DNA from: Paraphaeosphaeria minitans
Lineage: Eukaryota; Ascomycota; Dothideomycetes; Pleosporales; Didymosphaeriaceae
Direction: 5' to 3'
Assembly (NCBI GenBank): GCA_015832175.1
Contig: WJXW01000018.1
Span: 62,001 to 126,000, forward strand
DNA: 64,000 nucleotides
In this document: positions 37,919-49,829 of the stretch, one piece after another
Layout of the letters: each line of letters starts with the position of its first letter
Position numbering within the stretch: position 1 is the stretch's first letter
Translations under genes and position numbers: made by a program
Notes under the pieces: model-generated
What the model was told of the DNA's origin: nothing
Seen by the model: the letters and a program-made list of their open reading frames with translations, nothing else
Database searches by the model: none

Positions 37919-38113
37919 TGTTGTGGTAAAAAGGGCTCGAACTATCACAGGATATTTAGGAGCAGAGTTGTAAAGAATACAAAGAGCTAATTATAGGAAA
38001 GGATGCCGAAAGGGTAGACTATATATAAAAGAAACGAGCCTCTTAGTAAGAATCCCGTGATATGAATTAGTGGATCTAGAAAGAATCATAGAAGTAAGTG
38101 TTTTACTTTAACA
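37919..38113 (-). repeat. 3' LTR of J (195 bp)
   Basis: Differs from the 5' LTR at a handful of transition sites, mostly in the first 50 bp. The TGT and ACA ends are intact. Confidence 0.92.
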
Positions 38114-39640
38114 CACCCCCTAGGTGATCGCTTAAAGCGGATCACCTATTCTAAGAAGTAATCTGTAATTGTCTAAATCTTTCCTAATCTTAAGAACAGC
38201 AATTCTATCACCCCCTATTTATTGTAATAGCAAAATAATCGCTGTTTATCTTTTAAATTATAAATCCTATTATAAATCGTGTCTAGAATCTCTTCTTCTA
38301 GTAGGTTAGGAGCTTATAAGCGTAGCATAAAGGCCTAGAGCGTAAACGCTTCTATTCTACTACTCTTTTTACTTACTTCCTATTAACTGTAAGGTAATTT
38401 CCCCGCTCTTACTAGCTAGTAAGTACAATAGGTAGGCGCGTTTTAATTAGGAAGGAGTAGTAGTAAGAGAAATAAGTAGTAAGAAAAGAGCGCATTTAGC
38501 GCTTAATAATTAGATAGGTAGTAGAGTATATAAGCCCTTTACTAGCGCTTAATCTTCTCTTTTTAATCCTTTACTTTTAACGCTTTAACCTCCTATCTAA
38601 TTTAAGCCTACTAGTTTAAGCCTTTAAATCCTACTATTTTATAGTAGGTTCTTTTCTTCTAATTATTGCCTTACGCTTTTTCTATTATTTAGAGCTTTAC
38701 TAACTCTTTTAGATATTTAATAACCTAGCTAAAGTACGCGTAGTAAAGGCTATAAAAGCTGCTAAATAAAGCTTTTAATCCTTTTGCTAAGATCCTTCTA
38801 CTCTACTAGCTCTTCTTACCCTAGCTCTAGGCTTTTAGCAATTACTTAGTGCTCTTAGATAAGTAAGCTGCTTAGGCTGCTTAAAAGGAGCTCTAGTAAG
38901 AAAGAGTAATAGACGCTGCTATAATAACGCTTTAAGCTTAGGTAGGTGCTGCTATACCTACTTTACCTACTCTTATACTACTATATATAGAGTTGTCCTA
39001 TTACTTTAGCTAATTTTGCTAATTATTTCTATAGCTAGCTATATATTTAGACTCTAGCTATAGATTTTATCTACTATTAACTATTAAAGGGTGCTAATAT
39101 AAGCTTTTATTTTAAGATTCTTTCTAGGTTTAGCTAATATTTTTTGTAGGAGAGGCTAATTACTAAGCTACGTAAAAGAGTTAAAGTAGCCTTATAAAGT
39201 CTTCTTCTTACTAGTAGTTAGGAGGAGTAAGCTTAGTATATAGCTACTGTCTTATTTTTTCCCTCCTAGCTAATCCTTAGTAGAGGATAGGGTAATTACC
39301 CTTCTACTCTACCTATTAAGGAGCAGCGCAGTCGCAGCTAATACTCTAATTAAAATAGCTAGATAAGCGGCTTATTAGCTCTAAAGTAGAGTAAAAGCTA
39401 GGTAAGTGCTTCTTCTTTTGCTAATTAAAAGAGAGGAGGCTAGAGTAAGCTATTACCTACTGCTAATTAAAGGAGAGGTAGAGGAGGTAAATAGGGTAAG
39501 GAATTACCTACTATAGAGAGGAGGAGAGGAGGAGGATAGGGAGAATCTCCTACTACTAATTATAGGGGAGATTCTCGCACCCCTATAATTAAGTAGAGGA
39601 GGAAGAGGGTCTATATACTTATAGATAAACTTTTTAATCT
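38114..39640. other. 3' untranslated or accessory region of J, about 1.5 kb
   Basis: Between the end of the Copia RNase H and the 3' LTR. The plus strand (opposite to pol) reads with few stops across about 38690-39400, including a Cys-containing stretch (LGCLKGALVRKSNRRC, about 38865-38915), so an antisense ORF like those of the chromoviruses is possible but weakly supported. A GA-rich block lies at 39465-39545 and two interlocking inverted repeats at 39541-39590. Confidence 0.4.
39541..39590. other. interlocking perfect inverted repeats in J
   Basis: Arm pair 1 is GAGAATCTCC (39541-39550) with GGAGATTCTC (39567-39576). Arm pair 2 is AATTATAGGGG (39558-39568) with CCCCTATAATT (39580-39590). 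The pairs interleave and share two bases, so in single-stranded nucleic acid they would be alternative hairpins or a near-pseudoknot. Both are perfect despite heavy RIP nearby. Confidence 0.85.
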
Positions 39641-42600
39641 CCTCTTCCTCTAATTCTTATTCTTTCTTTAATTTTTTCTTTCTTTTTTTTTTCTTTTCTT
39701 GTTTCCTAGCTCTAAATTAATAATTCTAGGTAGTTAATAGATTATTTCTCTGCTTACCTACTTTTGTTTTGTAATTATTATACTTATATCTTATAGATTT
39801 AATAGCCTTTTAAATCTATTAAACTACTAATAAGTAAGAGCCTTTATAAGGCCATCTACTAGCATTTTACTAGTTAGAAGATATTCTGCTTAAAATAATC
39901 CTTTTGTATACTCTTACTACAACTATATATTCTAAATATTTACATAGCGTAGTTAAGTAGTAATTCTTTTGTTCTTTCTAATTACTAAACAAATAGTTTA
40001 AAGATTATTATAATAGACCTTCTATAAAGGTCCTAGATCTAGAGTAAGCTTAGTAAAGAATCTCTTAATCGCTATAGCTTCTTTACTTATATGTTTAAGC
40101 GCTAGAAGCTTTGCTTCTATAGTTAAAGTAGTAATTATATTCTATTAAGCTGCTTTCTATAGGATAGCTCCTCTAAACAATAGGATAATATATCTATAGG
40201 AAGATCGCTGTAATATTGGATTATTAGCAAAAGAGGCATCTCTACATATTAGTAGATTAGGTCTATTATAGCTACTAAAGACTATAGCCTGCTATTTAGT
40301 TTAATAGAGGTAAAGGATCACACGATTAATAGTAGTAAAGTGTTTTTTACTTAGATTTATTAGAAAGTGTAATAGCTTTAACACTATAAAGGCTATATCT
40401 AGGCGTAGCATAATTACTGTGTAGAGAGCTAATTCTACCTCTTCTTAAAAGAGCTTTATTTATTAAGGAGTAGCTTCTCCTGTGCTTGGAACGAGATCTT
40501 CTGCTAATAGAGGTGTAGGAGGGAAGCTCCTAGAGTTTAAAAGGTTAAACTTTTTTGTAATCTTATTAATATAGGTATTATAGACTAGAGAAATTAATCT
40601 TGCTTCTCTGTCCCTAATTACTTAAACACCTAAGAACTACTCTACTAGTCCTTTTAATTTAATCTTATATTTATTCGCGATTTTCTTTTAAAAATCTAGG
40701 GCTTTTTTTTCTTTACTCTTGTAATAGAGAAGAAGAATGTTATTAATATAAAATAGAATAATAATACTTTAATTACTATTAAAGAAAAGGCATAGCTCTT
40801 CTAGCGAAGCTAAGAGTCTATAAGATTGAAGTAATCCTGTAAATTCTTTATACTAAAGAAGTAGTAAATCTCTTAAGCTATATAAAGCTTAATTTAATCT
40901 TATACACTTTCCTAGCTTTTTAAAACTATTAGGTAATTTATAAGTTACTAGATTAGTGGCTGTAATAAAAGTATTTAGAAACGCTCCTACTATATTAAAT
41001 TATAAGATTTCTAGATTAAATTCTGCTACTAGAGCTATAGCTAATTAAAAAGATCTTACTACTAGGGTAGTAGTATAGGTGGAGTAGAGAGTATTCTTTT
41101 TCTAAAGATCTCCTTTTATAATAATTTAAGCTTTACACTTTTTAAAGTATCTATTTTAATTAAACTTATAGGTAAAGACCTACTTTAAAGGGAGCGGTTA
41201 CTCTAACACCTCTAATTATTTAATCTCTGTCTAGGTACCTTTATTTTATAAAGTTAAGATCTCCTTGTAAGCGGTAAGGAGGAATAGCTTCCTATATAGA
41301 TAATTATAAAGGTATTTCTATAGGGTTGGCTTTAGTGTAAGCTTGTCTCTATGAGTCTAAGCTATATAAGACGCTCTAGGCGCCTTTCTAAGCATAGAAG
41401 CGAATACTATTATATTTAGTATAATATATTCTTCTTACTTAAACTAGGCCTCTACTGCTTCTAGTATTAATATGTGCTCTAATATTGTATTAAGATTACT
41501 TTAAAGATAATTAGCGATTAGTATATAAGCACCTAGCTTCTACCTACCCCCTAGCTAATTGTCTTAATTATTTTGCTTCCTTAATCTTTGTAATAGTAGA
41601 TAGTAATTTATTAATTAGTTAATTTCTAGTGCTTTACTACAATTTCGCCTACTTATTCTACTTGTCTTTAGATAGATCTGCCTTCGCCTTTAGCGCACTA
41701 GTAGGTTATCTGCTTTATCTAGCGTGATTAAGTTATTTGCGCTAGGTTAATTAGTAACTTAATTAGTTTCTACTAATAAATAGGGTATTAAATCCCTAGA
41801 TTCTGGCAGGCTAGCTCTCCTAGTAGTGTTCTGGTGGCTACTAGATATCTCTTAATTACTTAACAGATTACCCCTAAGATTACCTGGCTCTAGTGTCTAA
41901 TTAGGGGTTATAAGTCTTATGCTTCCTTTTCTACTTAAGCAAATTCTTAGCTACTAGCTAGCTAAGTCTATAGCTTACTTAGTAGTAGGTACCTTAGGTT
42001 TCTAATTACTTAGCTGGCCTACTTCGCTTTTAATTACTTAAGGGTTACCTATAGGTCTAGTAGCAGTTCTTATATACTTGTTTATTTTAGGAAGAATATT
42101 AAGCGCGTTTTTATACACTTCTCCTAGATTGTTTAGCTCTCCTTCTTAGAGGCTTTTCACTATTTTTAATGCTTCTATCTTTAGAATAAATTGTTTCTCT
42201 AATCTTTTATAGAATAAGGACTTATTAAACTTTACGTTTTGTGTAGTAATTACCTAATTAAGCTAGGGAATCTATATTTAATAGATATTAGAAGCTTTAT
42301 AGCCTACTAGGTATCTAATATAGCCCTTAGAATTTACTTTAAATCCTCTTCTATCTTGCCTAGCTGTACGCTCCTAATCTAAAGGGTAAGCTTAGTAGCT
42401 ATAGGCGTAGACAGCACTTTAGTTTAGACAAAGATTAGCTGTCCTATATTGTATTTTTACTAGTTTAAAATAACAAAAATATTGTCTAAACTAAGTATCT
42501 AACGTTTTATTAGGTAATTAATAGCCTAATGCTAGGCTAGGAATTATTCCTTAGAGCTAGCATGCCGCTTATATAATTTTAGGCTAGAGATTTAATAGTA

Positions 42601-44960
42601 GATTTACGCTTATTTATATTTTAATTACTTTTATTATAAGCTCCTAGCCTACTTTTTCTATAGCGCTATTAGGCTTATGCGTATAGGGTGGTAGTCTACT
42701 AATTATTATCCCTTCCTAATTAGCCTAAAATTTGTACTAGGATTTCCCTCTCTATAGAAGTGTTGCTGTATTATTGTCCTAGTAGATTTTTGTAATTTGA
42801 AGCTTGTATTTTGTATTAATAAGAGCTAAGAAATCCTGCTACACTTTTATTATTTTAGAAAGCGTCTTTGTTCTAAGATTAAAAATATAAGGTTTCTTAC
42901 TAAAATCTTCTTTAATTAGTAAAACCTAGTTTTCTCTATTTTAAGTAGTAGGCATATCAAATAGATCCTAGGATAATAAGTGAAATAGCTTAGGTAATAG
43001 TTCTTTAGGTCTTTTAGAGATTACCTAGGTTACGTGTATAGTAGTATAGTGCTCGCAATCCTTTTTTAATATTCTAGTAATTTTTACACCTTAGGCTGTA
43101 GTTACTAGAGCTTATAGGGCTCTACTTCCTATATACCCTACTTAAAGGTGCTAGAGGTCCTTAGAATCTAATCTCTTAATATTAACTTAGGATAATCCTT
43201 TAGTAGTTACACTTATAATAATTAGACAAGAGTAGATTAGCTTATATTATAGGAAAGTAAAGTTATACTTATATTTTAGGTCTACTAAGACAACGCTTTA
43301 TTCTAGGCTTCTAATCCTAAGAGTGTAATCTAAACTAAAGTACTAAATCTTTACTTTCTTTAAAAGAGCTTCTAATATAATATTTACATAAAAGCCTTCT
43401 ACTACTCTTACTCCTTAGAGTAGCAGATTTTCTATAAATCTCTTATTTTTCCTATATAAAGCGTTCTTAATTAGTCTATTACTAATTCCTAAGATTAGGA
43501 GGCTTTATGTACCTACCTCTACACTCTTATTTAATAATTAAAACGTCCTAGGAATAAGTCTTTTGCAATTGTTAACTAGGTAAACTACTATAGCACTGTC
43601 TAGTATTATACATTCTAACAGAGGATAAGCGTTAGAATGTAGAGTAGAGTAGACACCTAATGCTCTATTATCTATAGGCAGATTAAATGGGTTTAGTAGA
43701 GCAGCAGTAATACTACTAGGATACTTAATAGTCTTAGTAGAGGATTATTTCTTGTTCTATTCTGCCTTTGTAATTATATTACAAAGGTTTAACTACTTAG
43801 GCTGCTTAAGTTAATTAAGAATCTCTAATTTTTCTTTATTAGTGAGATTAAATAACAATGTTCTATTTTAGGGTAATCTAGCTATTGCGGTTTAAAGTCT
43901 TTAGCACTCTATTAGTTTCTACCTATAAGTATAGGGCTTATAGGGACAGTTTAGTTGTTTCTTTGTCTAATTAGACAAACTAGAACTATTAGAGTTAGTA
44001 GATTGTCTCAATAATCTATTAAAAGTGGCGAATACCCTACTTGTTTTATTAGAACTAGATTAGATTAAATACTCCTAGACAAGCGCTAAAAATACCTTCC
44101 CTAGATTGTCTAGTGTATTTTAATTCTGTCCTAGCGTCTTATCCTAGATTAGCTGTTAGTTTATTAATTAGGCCTAATCTAGTGCTATACGCGCAGCAAT
44201 TACATCTAAGAAATCTTAGGTAGTAAGCGGTCTACTAATTTTGCTAATTAAATAGGTCTTTGCTTTTTAATAGAGGAGCTGCTACTCTTTAAACTAGGTC
44301 TTAGGACTTTGTTTTACCTACTTAGCCTTCTTAAGATAAGCGCAGTATAAAGCTTAAATATTATTCTATATAGCTCCTTTATTTAGTGCGAGATCTTCCT
44401 TTAAGAGTTAAATTAGGGACTAAAGCGTAGTTTAGCGTGTATTAACTAGAGTAATTATAGCAGGAGCAAGTAGATTAGGCGATACTACAGCGTTTACCTA
44501 AGTCTAGAGATTCTGTATCTTAGTATAGTCTACTTACTAGTCTAAAACTGCTACTCTATATTCTACTATTTGTAAAGGAAAGCTCTTCTTATCTATTTTA
44601 TACTTAGTAAGCTCTACTTTGTATAATTAAATACTTACTATAGAGGCTGTATCTGCAATTAGTAATAGTTTCTGTGGGAGTGGAGGTTATTCTAGCTTTA
44701 TATAATTAATTACTAGAGCGTTAATCACCTCTATGTTAATTTAGTTCTAGATTCCTTTTAAGTTTACTTAGAATTAAAGCTAGACAAACTAGTAGGGCTA
44801 GCTAGCGCAATTAACGAGCTGTACTTCTACTATTTTAATAATTTTTATAATTAGAAATAGAGAGGTTATATTATAGAGAGGTTCTAAATAGAGTGTTGTA
44901 TAATAATTTAAGCGTTACTAAGTAGGTAGGGAGAATTATCCTACGTTCTAAGCGCTAGGC
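39640..44960 (-). pseudogene. degenerate gag-pol of Copia J
   Basis: Minus strand. Gag lies at about 44900-43800 with a decayed zinc knuckle (CPYKPYTYR*KLIEC, about 43950-43905). Integrase lies at about 43700-42300. RT lies at about 41900-40600 with the catalytic box ILFYINNILLLY (YVDD in active relatives) near 40770-40735. The conserved tail ALYTVIMLRLDIAF is at about 40440-40400, and RNase H spans about 40300-39900 (CRDASFANN near 40250). Gag, integrase, RT, RNase H is the Copia order. Stops are almost all TAA/TAG. Confidence 0.85.
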
Positions 44961-44967
44961 TTATAAC

Positions 44968-45162
44968 TATTATAGTAAAAAGGGCTCAAACTATTATAAG
45001 ATATTCAGGAGTAGAGTTGTAAAGAATACAAAGAGCTAATTGTAGGAAAGGATGCCAAAAGGGCAGACTATATACAAAAGAAACGAGCCTCTTAGTAAGA
45101 ATCCCGTGATATGAATTAGTGGATCTAGAAAGAATCACGGAAGTGAGTGTTTTACTTTAACA
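44968..45162 (-). repeat. 5' LTR of J (195 bp)
   Basis: Same length as its partner. In plus coordinates it starts TATTATAGTAAAA, with RIP changes at the end next to the primer site. Confidence 0.92.
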
Positions 45163-46900
45163 ACTACTAATAAGATAAGAGAGAACTAGAATAAGAATAC
45201 TAAGAATAAATAGACTAAGAGGATAGCTAAGGCTAAAGAAGAGTATTCTCTTTAGTAGGAGAATTTAGGCGTATAAGTAATTTAGGACTAGGTAATCTAT
45301 AATTAGAGCTAGAATAAGAACCCCTTTAAGCTAGAGGACTAAAACCCTAAAATAATAAAGTATTACTAGGAGGAGACTAGAGAGAACCTCTAGAAGATCT
45401 TTAAGAATAATCTTAAAAGACTACTAAAGAAAAAGGACTATAGTTTATAGTAATAGTGTATTAGGGTTCTATAGGCTCCCTAGGAATAGGAGTATTAAGG
45501 GTAGAAACAGCCTTAGAAGTGTAACTAAAAAGAGCCTAAAAGTAGGTTATACTAATAAGAAAGATATTAGCAGCTAAAATAATATTATCTATAAAAGGAC
45601 TAGTGCTAGGGTTAGCTAGCTTACCTAAAAAGAAAGAGATATTAGCTTAGGTAATAAGGGATTAGGACTAGAACTTATAATAAAAAGAGTAAGAGGTATA
45701 GTTACTATTTATCTAGCACTTATTACACTCTCTCTAGTTTAGTAGCTTACTTTCTAGATAGGAAACACTATATTTGCTACTAAAATAGAGCTTACTTCTT
45801 CTACTCTTATTCTAGTAGTAGGTGCAGTAATAGTTAATTAGAGAAGAAAAAGGAAAATAAGAGAAGGTAGTAATATACTAGATGCCTATATTAATATTAG
45901 CATTATAGTATCTACGCTTTAATAGAGCCTCTCTAGTGCCTAACCTAAAGAACTTGGTAATAGTCTCTACTTTAGTATTACTAATATTAAAGTGCTAAAT
46001 AGCAAGGTCTAAATAGCTATTATTCTTATAGACGCTAGCAGTGCGAAGAACAGGACCTAGGGCAATACCCTATATACCTTAGCTATAGATAAAGTGAGGT
46101 AGTTCACGTAGAAAATTACAGTTTACGCGCTAATTAGCCCTCGCCCTAACTAGGAAGGTTAGTAATAAGATATAAAAGGTTTTTAGGATAATATACGCTA
46201 CTTAACAATATACTCTTTAGTAGACTTAAAAGGATAGATAAAGAGGTCTACCTTTATATTACTAGTAGGGCTACACTTATTTAGGTTATTACTACCCTTC
46301 TTACTACTAGCACTAGAAGCAGCTATTCTACCTAGAGTATAGTTAACTACAGCTATAACTGCAGCAGAGTTGTTAAATAGGTATTAGAAGGACTAAAAGA
46401 GAGGGAGGAGAGTAGGAGTAAGAGTTAAGAAAAGGATAGAGTAGAAGAAATCCTAGAGTTATATACCCTAAAGATTAAGCGTAGGCTACCTAAGCGGCTT
46501 AGTAGAAGCGTTTATAAGAGAATATTACTATAATATTACTATCTAATATACTAAAAGGTCTATAAACAACTTTAATTATAGGGATATAAGTAGTAGATAG
46601 GCAATAGGTTAGCAGTTAGAATAATTAGGCATAGTTAGTTAGCTAAAAGCTAAAGTAAAATTATAGGCCTAGAATTAGACTAACGCTGCGTCGCTACCTA
46701 ATATGTAAAGAAGTTAACAAACAACTTTAATTATAGGGATATAAGTAGCAGATAGGCGATAGGTTAGCAGGTAGAATAATTAGGTAAAGGTGGCTAGCTA
46801 AAGATTAAGGAAATTGTAGGTCTAGGAGGTAACTGCTAATAAGGTGTTAAAAGGGTAGTTAGGTAGTAGGCTTAAGGGACTAAGCCTAGAAGAGAGGGAG
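45163..46900 (+). pseudogene. extra 3' frame of D, second part
   Basis: Continues 37918 after J and matches C about 25065-26815 closely, including the Arg/Ser-rich part and the ~158-bp-spaced direct repeat (about 46560-46790). Unknown protein; the RIP load is similar to C. Confidence 0.5.
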
Positions 46901-46905
46901 GAAAA

Positions 46906-47140
46906 TGTAGTGTAAAGGTTAGCCTATAATAGAGAATTAGAGAAACATAGGGCTAATTAGCTATTGTTTAAAATAGCTAATTAGGGAATAGATAAAGAAG
47001 GAGAGCGTAAACTAGATAAGACATAAAGAGACCTAATAGATAATTAGAGTAGTTGGATTTGTATAATAGATTTTAGATAGGATAACTTAACTTATTCTTT
47101 TATATTCCTCACTTAAGGCAAACGCACCTGCGACACCACA
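46906..47140 (+). repeat. 3' LTR of D (235 bp)
   Basis: Starts with an intact TGTAGTGTAAAGG and ends GCGACACCACA, the best-preserved LTR end of this family in the window. Confidence 0.92.
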
Positions 47141-47710
47141 CTATGTAATAGTTCCTTACATAGTTTTTATTTAAGTCCTTACTTATACATACCCTAAAGA
47201 GATTTGTTGTTCTAGTTAAGTTATATAGCGTACCTATAAAATTTAGCTATATACTTAGCTACTTATTACTTCTAGATTATAGTCTAAATCTTTACTTTTG
47301 TATTAGAGTCCTTATTAGTAATTCTAAAGAGTTATTTAAGGCATTTCTTAAAGTTATTATAATTCTTAATAAAATTAACTATATTAGCGTTATTATTCGT
47401 GTAACTATTGTTATTGTTATCGTGGTCTGTTCCTAGGTATTTTTTAAGGTAGGGATAAATCCATATTCCTATATCTCCTCGCATATATATTACTGCAAAA
47501 ATAGCCTTTTTTTATCTTTAAGAGGTTTATCTAAGTTAAAGAAGTAGAGGTCTAACTAGAGAATCTAGATGTTAGTTTAAGATTGTTTACTAAAGTAGAG
47601 ATTAGGTTTATGTGCCTTACTACTATTCTTTATAGGAGTAATCTTAGTGGCACCTAAAGCTGTAGAAGAGGTAGGAGTTTATAAAGTACTTATATTAAGG
47701 GTGTTTAAGA
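47141..47710 (-). pseudogene. gag N-terminal part of chromovirus E
   Basis: Continues the gag cut at 34473 after removal of D. It is homologous to A 9190-9767 (FNLDKPFKD and similar blocks) and runs up to the 5' LTR of E at 47711. Confidence 0.85.
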
Positions 47711-47951
47711 TATTAAATATAATAAGGTAGCTAGTCCTAAAGGGTTAAAGTTAATTCTTAGGCAGGAGTACTTATAAAGGTAGAAAGTCTTATTAATATA
47801 ATAGTATCTTACAAAGTGTAACGAGTTAACAATATAGTCTACTAGAATCTAAATAATAGATTAAATAAATAGATTAAACATAAGTATAAGAGACGTATTC
47901 TTATATTCCTATATACTAAGGCTACTCTACTGCTTAGTGATCCTAAGTAAC
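47711..47951 (-). repeat. 5' LTR of E, U5-side part, including TSD of F
   Basis: Shares the common ~240-bp U5 side of the chromovirus LTRs, then turns to an E-specific sequence (GGCTACTCTACTGCTTAGTG) before the GTAAC duplication at 47947-47951, where F starts. The rest of this LTR is 61285-61454. Confidence 0.87.
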
Positions 47952-48143
47952 TATTATAGGCTAGCCTTAGAGAGTAAAGAGAACTATAAGTGCTAAATAT
48001 AAAGGAAAAATTCTAGGTATTAAGTCTCTATAGGGGGGTGTACCACTTATAAGAAGAGTTTTCCTTAGTAGGTCTACTTCTTTAGGGCAGTTTCTTTCTT
48101 TAAGATCTTTCTAAAAACTAGGGCGTAGCCCTAGCCTATTACA
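47952..48143 (-). repeat. 3' LTR of F (192 bp)
   Basis: Starts TATTATAGGCTAGCC and ends CCTATTACA. It closely matches 61088-61279, including the GGGGGGTGT(A/G)CC motif. Confidence 0.92.
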
Positions 48144-48600
48144 TACCCTAGACCTTACTTAGTTTAAAACGTCTTATAGTTATAAGGTAAGCCTTAGAGA
48201 TCTTAAGAGTATTATACTATAGTAAGATAGTAGTGTTATAGGCGTTATTCTTCTATTAGGAACTTATTATTATTTTAATAAGGGTTTCCTTATAGTATAG
48301 AGGCGGCCCTAAGGTAGTCTTAGGGCGAGGGCCTTTATTAGGTAGTTTGTTTATTTACTTTATTATTATAAGGCGATAGGACAGCGCTCTTACCCTTTTT
48401 AATATAATTATTATGTGTCTATTACTTTAGTAGTGCGTTACTATTACAGTTTCCTTATATCTATATTACTCTACCTCCTTTCCTCCCTTCTCTACTCTCT
48501 CTTTTCTATACTAATCTTAACCTACGCCTATTCTAACTTCCTTAACTATCTATAACTACTTCTATCCTTACCTTTTTCTAGCCCTAATCTAGTTCCCCTC
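48144..48600. other. F interior without recognised content
   Basis: Between the 3' LTR and the start of the plus-strand frame. No convincing frame or repeat was seen. Confidence 0.4.
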
Positions 48601-49388
48601 CTATTCCTACGCTATACGCCTCTATACTCTTATTAGCCTTTTAGCCCTTTTTTTTAGCGTTCTATTCGTAGCTGTAGCTAATATTAATATTATTAATAAT
48701 AGCCTTTAAGGTAGCGCCGCCTTAGTAGATATCTTTAGTCCTAGTAGTAGTAGTAGTAGTAATAACCCTCTAGACCTAAACTAGCGCCTTACTAAGCCTA
48801 GCTATACGTATACTAAAGAGGAGATTAATAATACTAAGGTAAAAGAGATTCTCTAAAGCTTTAATATACCTATATAGGAGCCTAATAGTAGTAATTACCT
48901 TTACCCCTTTATAACCTCTAAGTGGCGTATACTAGCTAATTACCCTAACTTTATTATCTCTACTTATACTCTAAACTAGCTCTATATTACTAAAAGCGTG
49001 GTCCTTAGTTTAGATAAAGAGCTAGCTAATTCTAATATAGGCCTTATATATATTAAATATATTAGGCGCCTAAGGTAGCTTAGGCGCGTAGAGTAAGTCT
49101 ATAGCCTTATATTCTAGACTATTATTAATATTTATATAGCTATTAACTATTTTAGGGTTACTCTTATAGCGCCTACTATTACACTAAGGCTACCTACTAG
49201 TATAATTCTACCCCTTTCGCTAATAATCTAGGCCTAAGGTAGGCTCTATACCTCTAGATTAAATACGTAGAGTAAGGCTAGGTTAATAGTAATTTATATA
49301 TTTATAATTCTAGAACGTATAGCGCTAACCCCTAGAAGCCTATAACTAGAACGCTGCCTACCTTTATAGTAGGGTTCTACTACTTAGC
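48600..49388 (+). pseudogene. plus-strand frame of F, part 1, unknown function
   Basis: Opposite to the pol of F. A serine run encoded by an AGT-type microsatellite (48741-48763) is followed by a continuous frame with readable blocks KEEINNTKVKEILQSFNIPI (about 48820-48880), PFITSKWRILANYPNFIIST (about 48905-48965) and IYIKYIRRLRQLRRVEQVY (about 49045-49105). Breaks are TAA/TAG where Gln or Trp is likely. I do not recognise the family. It stops at the LTR of K and resumes at 52614. Confidence 0.55.
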
Positions 49389-49799
49389 TGCTAAATCCAA
49401 GAGGGTAGCTAGTCCTAAAGGGTTAAGGTTAGTTCTCATGCAGGAGTACTTATAGAAGGTGGAAGGTCTTATTAATACAATAGTATCTTGTAAAGTGTAA
49501 CAAGTTAACAATATAGTTTGCTAGAATCTAAACAATAGATTAATAAACAGATTAAACACAAGTATAGAGAGCCTATCTTTACGTTCCTATATACTTTAAG
49601 CGATTAGTCTACTAATCGCTCTAATTAAACTAATTAAGCACTAATTAGTTACTTAGTATATTAAGTGCTTAGTCTAATTAGTTATCTTAGCGCTCTAATT
49701 ACACTAATTAGGTTATATAACTTCTTGTGCTGTGCTACTTAAACAACAAATATAAATACATATAAAGATCCTAAGAGGCCTAGCCTTTAGATCTTAATA
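49389..49799 (-). repeat. 3' LTR of K (411 bp, K-type U3)
   Basis: Common U5 side, then a U3 unlike that of A/B or E. The inverted repeat AGCGATTAG / CTAATCGCT (49599-49607 and 49612-49620) is followed by TAAGCAC / GTGCTTA and several CTAATTA motifs. A purine tract (minus strand GGAGGGAGATAA) is adjacent at 49800-49811. Confidence 0.92.
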
Positions 49800-49829
49800 T
49801 TATCTCCCTCCTTGCTAGGATTTATCCTT

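Larger units (their letters stand above)
37919..45162 (-). mobile_element. Ty1/Copia retrotransposon J, complete insertion
   Basis: Two 195-bp LTRs (37919-38113 and 44968-45162, TGTTGTGG...TTTAACA) are flanked by ACTAC (37914-37918 and 45163-45167). On the minus strand, directly after the 5' LTR, the sequence GTTATAAGCCTAGCGC fits a half-tRNA primer site (anticodon region of initiator tRNA-Met, GTTATGAGCC with one RIP change). A purine tract ending AGGGGGTG precedes the 3' LTR at 38114-38123. Coding is on the minus strand with integrase before RT. Confidence 0.92.
34474..47140 (+). mobile_element. retrotransposon D (C family, pol-deleted), interrupted by Copia J
   Basis: LTRs 34474-34708 and 46906-47140 (235 bp each) are flanked by CTAT at 34470-34473 and 47141-47144 (5 bp ACTAT if the shared A is counted). 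The purine tract GAGAGGGAGGAAAA precedes the 3' LTR. Without J the element is about 5.4 kb, against 9.7 kb for C. The whole RT-RNase H-integrase region (C about 20700-24520) and the gag zinc-knuckle zone are missing, so it is a non-autonomous deletion derivative. Confidence 0.92.

Noticed and set aside
47952..48143. Stand-alone MITE or SINE with a second copy at 61088
   Set aside because: The outer flanks share the duplication GTAAC and the DNA between them contains a minus-strand Gypsy pol, so they are the LTRs of F.
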